NCBI GenBank assembly: GCA_002171295.2
Contig: NHFW02000034.1
Span: forward strand, 56,638-63,539
Length of the DNA: 6,902 nucleotides
From: Flavobacteriaceae bacterium TMED121
GTDB taxonomy: Bacteria; Bacteroidota; Bacteroidia; Flavobacteriales; Flavobacteriaceae
Direction of reading: 5' to 3'
The first letter of the stretch is position 1. Each line of letters starts with the position of its first letter. The notes below the pieces were generated by a model. The model worked only from the letters and a program-made list of their open reading frames with translations. It made no database searches and had not been told where the DNA came from. This document shows positions 6,186 through 6,902 of this stretch, one piece after another. Both the position numbers and the translations under genes were made by a program.

Positions 6186-6902
6186 TTATATGTATTCAAT
6201 TTTATTTAAGACTTCTTCATTTTCAGTATCAAAAAATCCTTGCTCAATCATCCAAGTATCACTGTAGATCTTACTCATATAACGAGATCCGTGGTCTGGG
6301 AAGATAATTACTACTACACTATTTTTATTAAAATGACCTAGTTTGTTAAGTTGCTTTACGGCTTGCATTGCAGCCCCTGAAGTATAACCGACAAATAAAC
6401 CTTCACTTCTAGTGACCTCCCTAGCAGTATGGGCACTATCCTCGTCAGTAACCTTGATAAAAGTGTCAATTGAATCAAAATCTGTTGCTGTAGGAATCAA
6501 GTTTTTACCTAAGCCCTCGATTCGGTAGGGATAAATTTCATTAGTATCTAGCTCTCTAGTCTCATGATATTTTTTAAGTACGGACCCATAAGCATCAACT
6601 CCAATGATTTCTATTGCAGGATTTTGTTTCTTTAGATATTTAGCACAGCCTGAAATAGTCCCTCCTGTACCGGAACTTGCTACCAAATGGGTAATCTTAC
6701 CCTCGGTTTGATTCCAAATCTCTGGGCCTGTAGATTTGTAATGTGCCTCAATATTCAATTCATTAAAGTACTGATTAATATATACTGAATCTTTAATCTT
6801 AGCATGTAATTTTTTGGCAACCTGATAGTAAGATCTTGGATCTTCAGCTGATACATTTGCAGGGCAAACATAAACCTTTGCTCCCATCGCGTGAAGCATA
6901 TC
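6186..6902 (-). CDS. Cysteine synthase / cystathionine beta-synthase-family PLP enzyme, C-terminal part (5' end off the right edge)
   Basis: The frame is open to the window edge, giving 238 residues; the first ATG (6899) is internal, since [13 protein letters not shown] (5-17) is a mid-protein segment. Fold-type II PLP marks are [12 protein letters not shown] (21-32), the PLP phosphate loop [10 protein letters not shown] (76-85), GVDAYGS (101-107), EGLG (129-132), GYTSGAA (172-178) and, near the end, [18 protein letters not shown] (201-218), which resembles cystathionine beta-synthase. The catalytic lysine lies in the missing N-terminal part. Such enzymes add a nucleophile to an aminoacrylate made from serine, O-acetylserine or phosphoserine: sulfide gives cysteine, homocysteine gives cystathionine, sulfite gives cysteate. 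No C-terminal CBS domains are present. Being 9 nt upstream of an amino acid:acyl-CoA condensing enzyme points to a supply role, cysteate being my preferred guess. The exact reaction cannot be read from the sequence. Confidence 0.87.
   Translation of the reverse strand, partial: DMLHAMGAKVYVCPANVSAEDPRSYYQVAKKLHAKIKDSVYINQYFNELNIEAHYKSTGPEIWNQTEGKITHLVASSGTGGTISGCAKYLKKQNPAIEIIGVDAYGSVLKKYHETRELDTNEIYPYRIEGLGKNLIPTATDFDSIDTFIKVTDEDSAHTAREVTRSEGLFVGYTSGAAMQAVKQLNKLGHFNKNSVVVIIFPDHGSRYMSKIYSDTWMIEQGFFDTENEEVLNKIEYI

Noticed and set aside
6186..6899. A complete 237-residue protein starting at the ATG at 6899
   Set aside because: The frame is open to the window edge, and the residues after this ATG match the middle of the cysteine synthase/CBS family; the PLP lysine region must lie upstream, outside the window.

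Overview
The window looks like ordinary chromosome from a gliding member of the Bacteroidota, most likely a Flavobacteriia-like lineage. The evidence is the gldF-gldG pair of the gliding/type IX secretion system, an AT-rich composition, start sites mostly without a Shine-Dalgarno sequence, and TAnnTTTG motifs of the Bacteroidota -7 promoter type. Every gene is intact except the two cut by the window edges. I see no insertion sequence, phage gene, tRNA, rRNA, CRISPR array or composition break, and no non-coding stretch reaches 100 bases.

Layout. Positions 1-410 (minus) hold the 5' part of a PhoH-family ATPase gene that starts with TTG and runs off the left edge at its Walker A motif. An 81-bp divergent spacer (411-491) carries one TAnnTTTG motif per strand, each about 50 nt from the start it could serve. 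On the plus strand follows a tight cluster: a DUF62/SAM hydroxide adenosyltransferase-family gene (492-1322), gldF (1325-2065) and gldG (2059-3717), with a 2-nt gap and then a short overlap. After a 72-bp spacer that is about 90% A+T comes dnaN, the DNA polymerase sliding clamp (3790-4908). Converging on dnaN with 8 bp between are two minus-strand genes in apparent tandem: an alpha-oxoamine synthase-family PLP enzyme (4917-6176) and, 9 nt upstream of it, a cysteine synthase/cystathionine beta-synthase-family PLP enzyme whose N-terminus is cut off (6186-6902).

How the genes may work together. GldF and GldG are the membrane-spanning and periplasmic parts of an ABC transporter needed for gliding in Flavobacterium; the ATPase GldA is not here. 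The two PLP enzymes form the pair expected for sulfonolipid (capnine) synthesis: a beta-replacement enzyme making cysteate, followed by an acyl-CoA condensing enzyme joining cysteate to a fatty acyl chain. Sulfonolipids have been linked to gliding in Cytophaga/Flavobacterium, so the locus may place a gliding transporter beside synthesis of a gliding-related lipid. The substrate assignment is inference; serine palmitoyltransferase or 2-amino-3-ketobutyrate CoA ligase roles for the first enzyme, and cystathionine or cysteine synthesis for the second, are not excluded by sequence alone.

The most unusual protein-level point is that the DUF62-family protein seems to lack the Asp-Arg-His catalytic triad of characterised SAM hydroxide adenosyltransferases. 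I see no wholly new system here.
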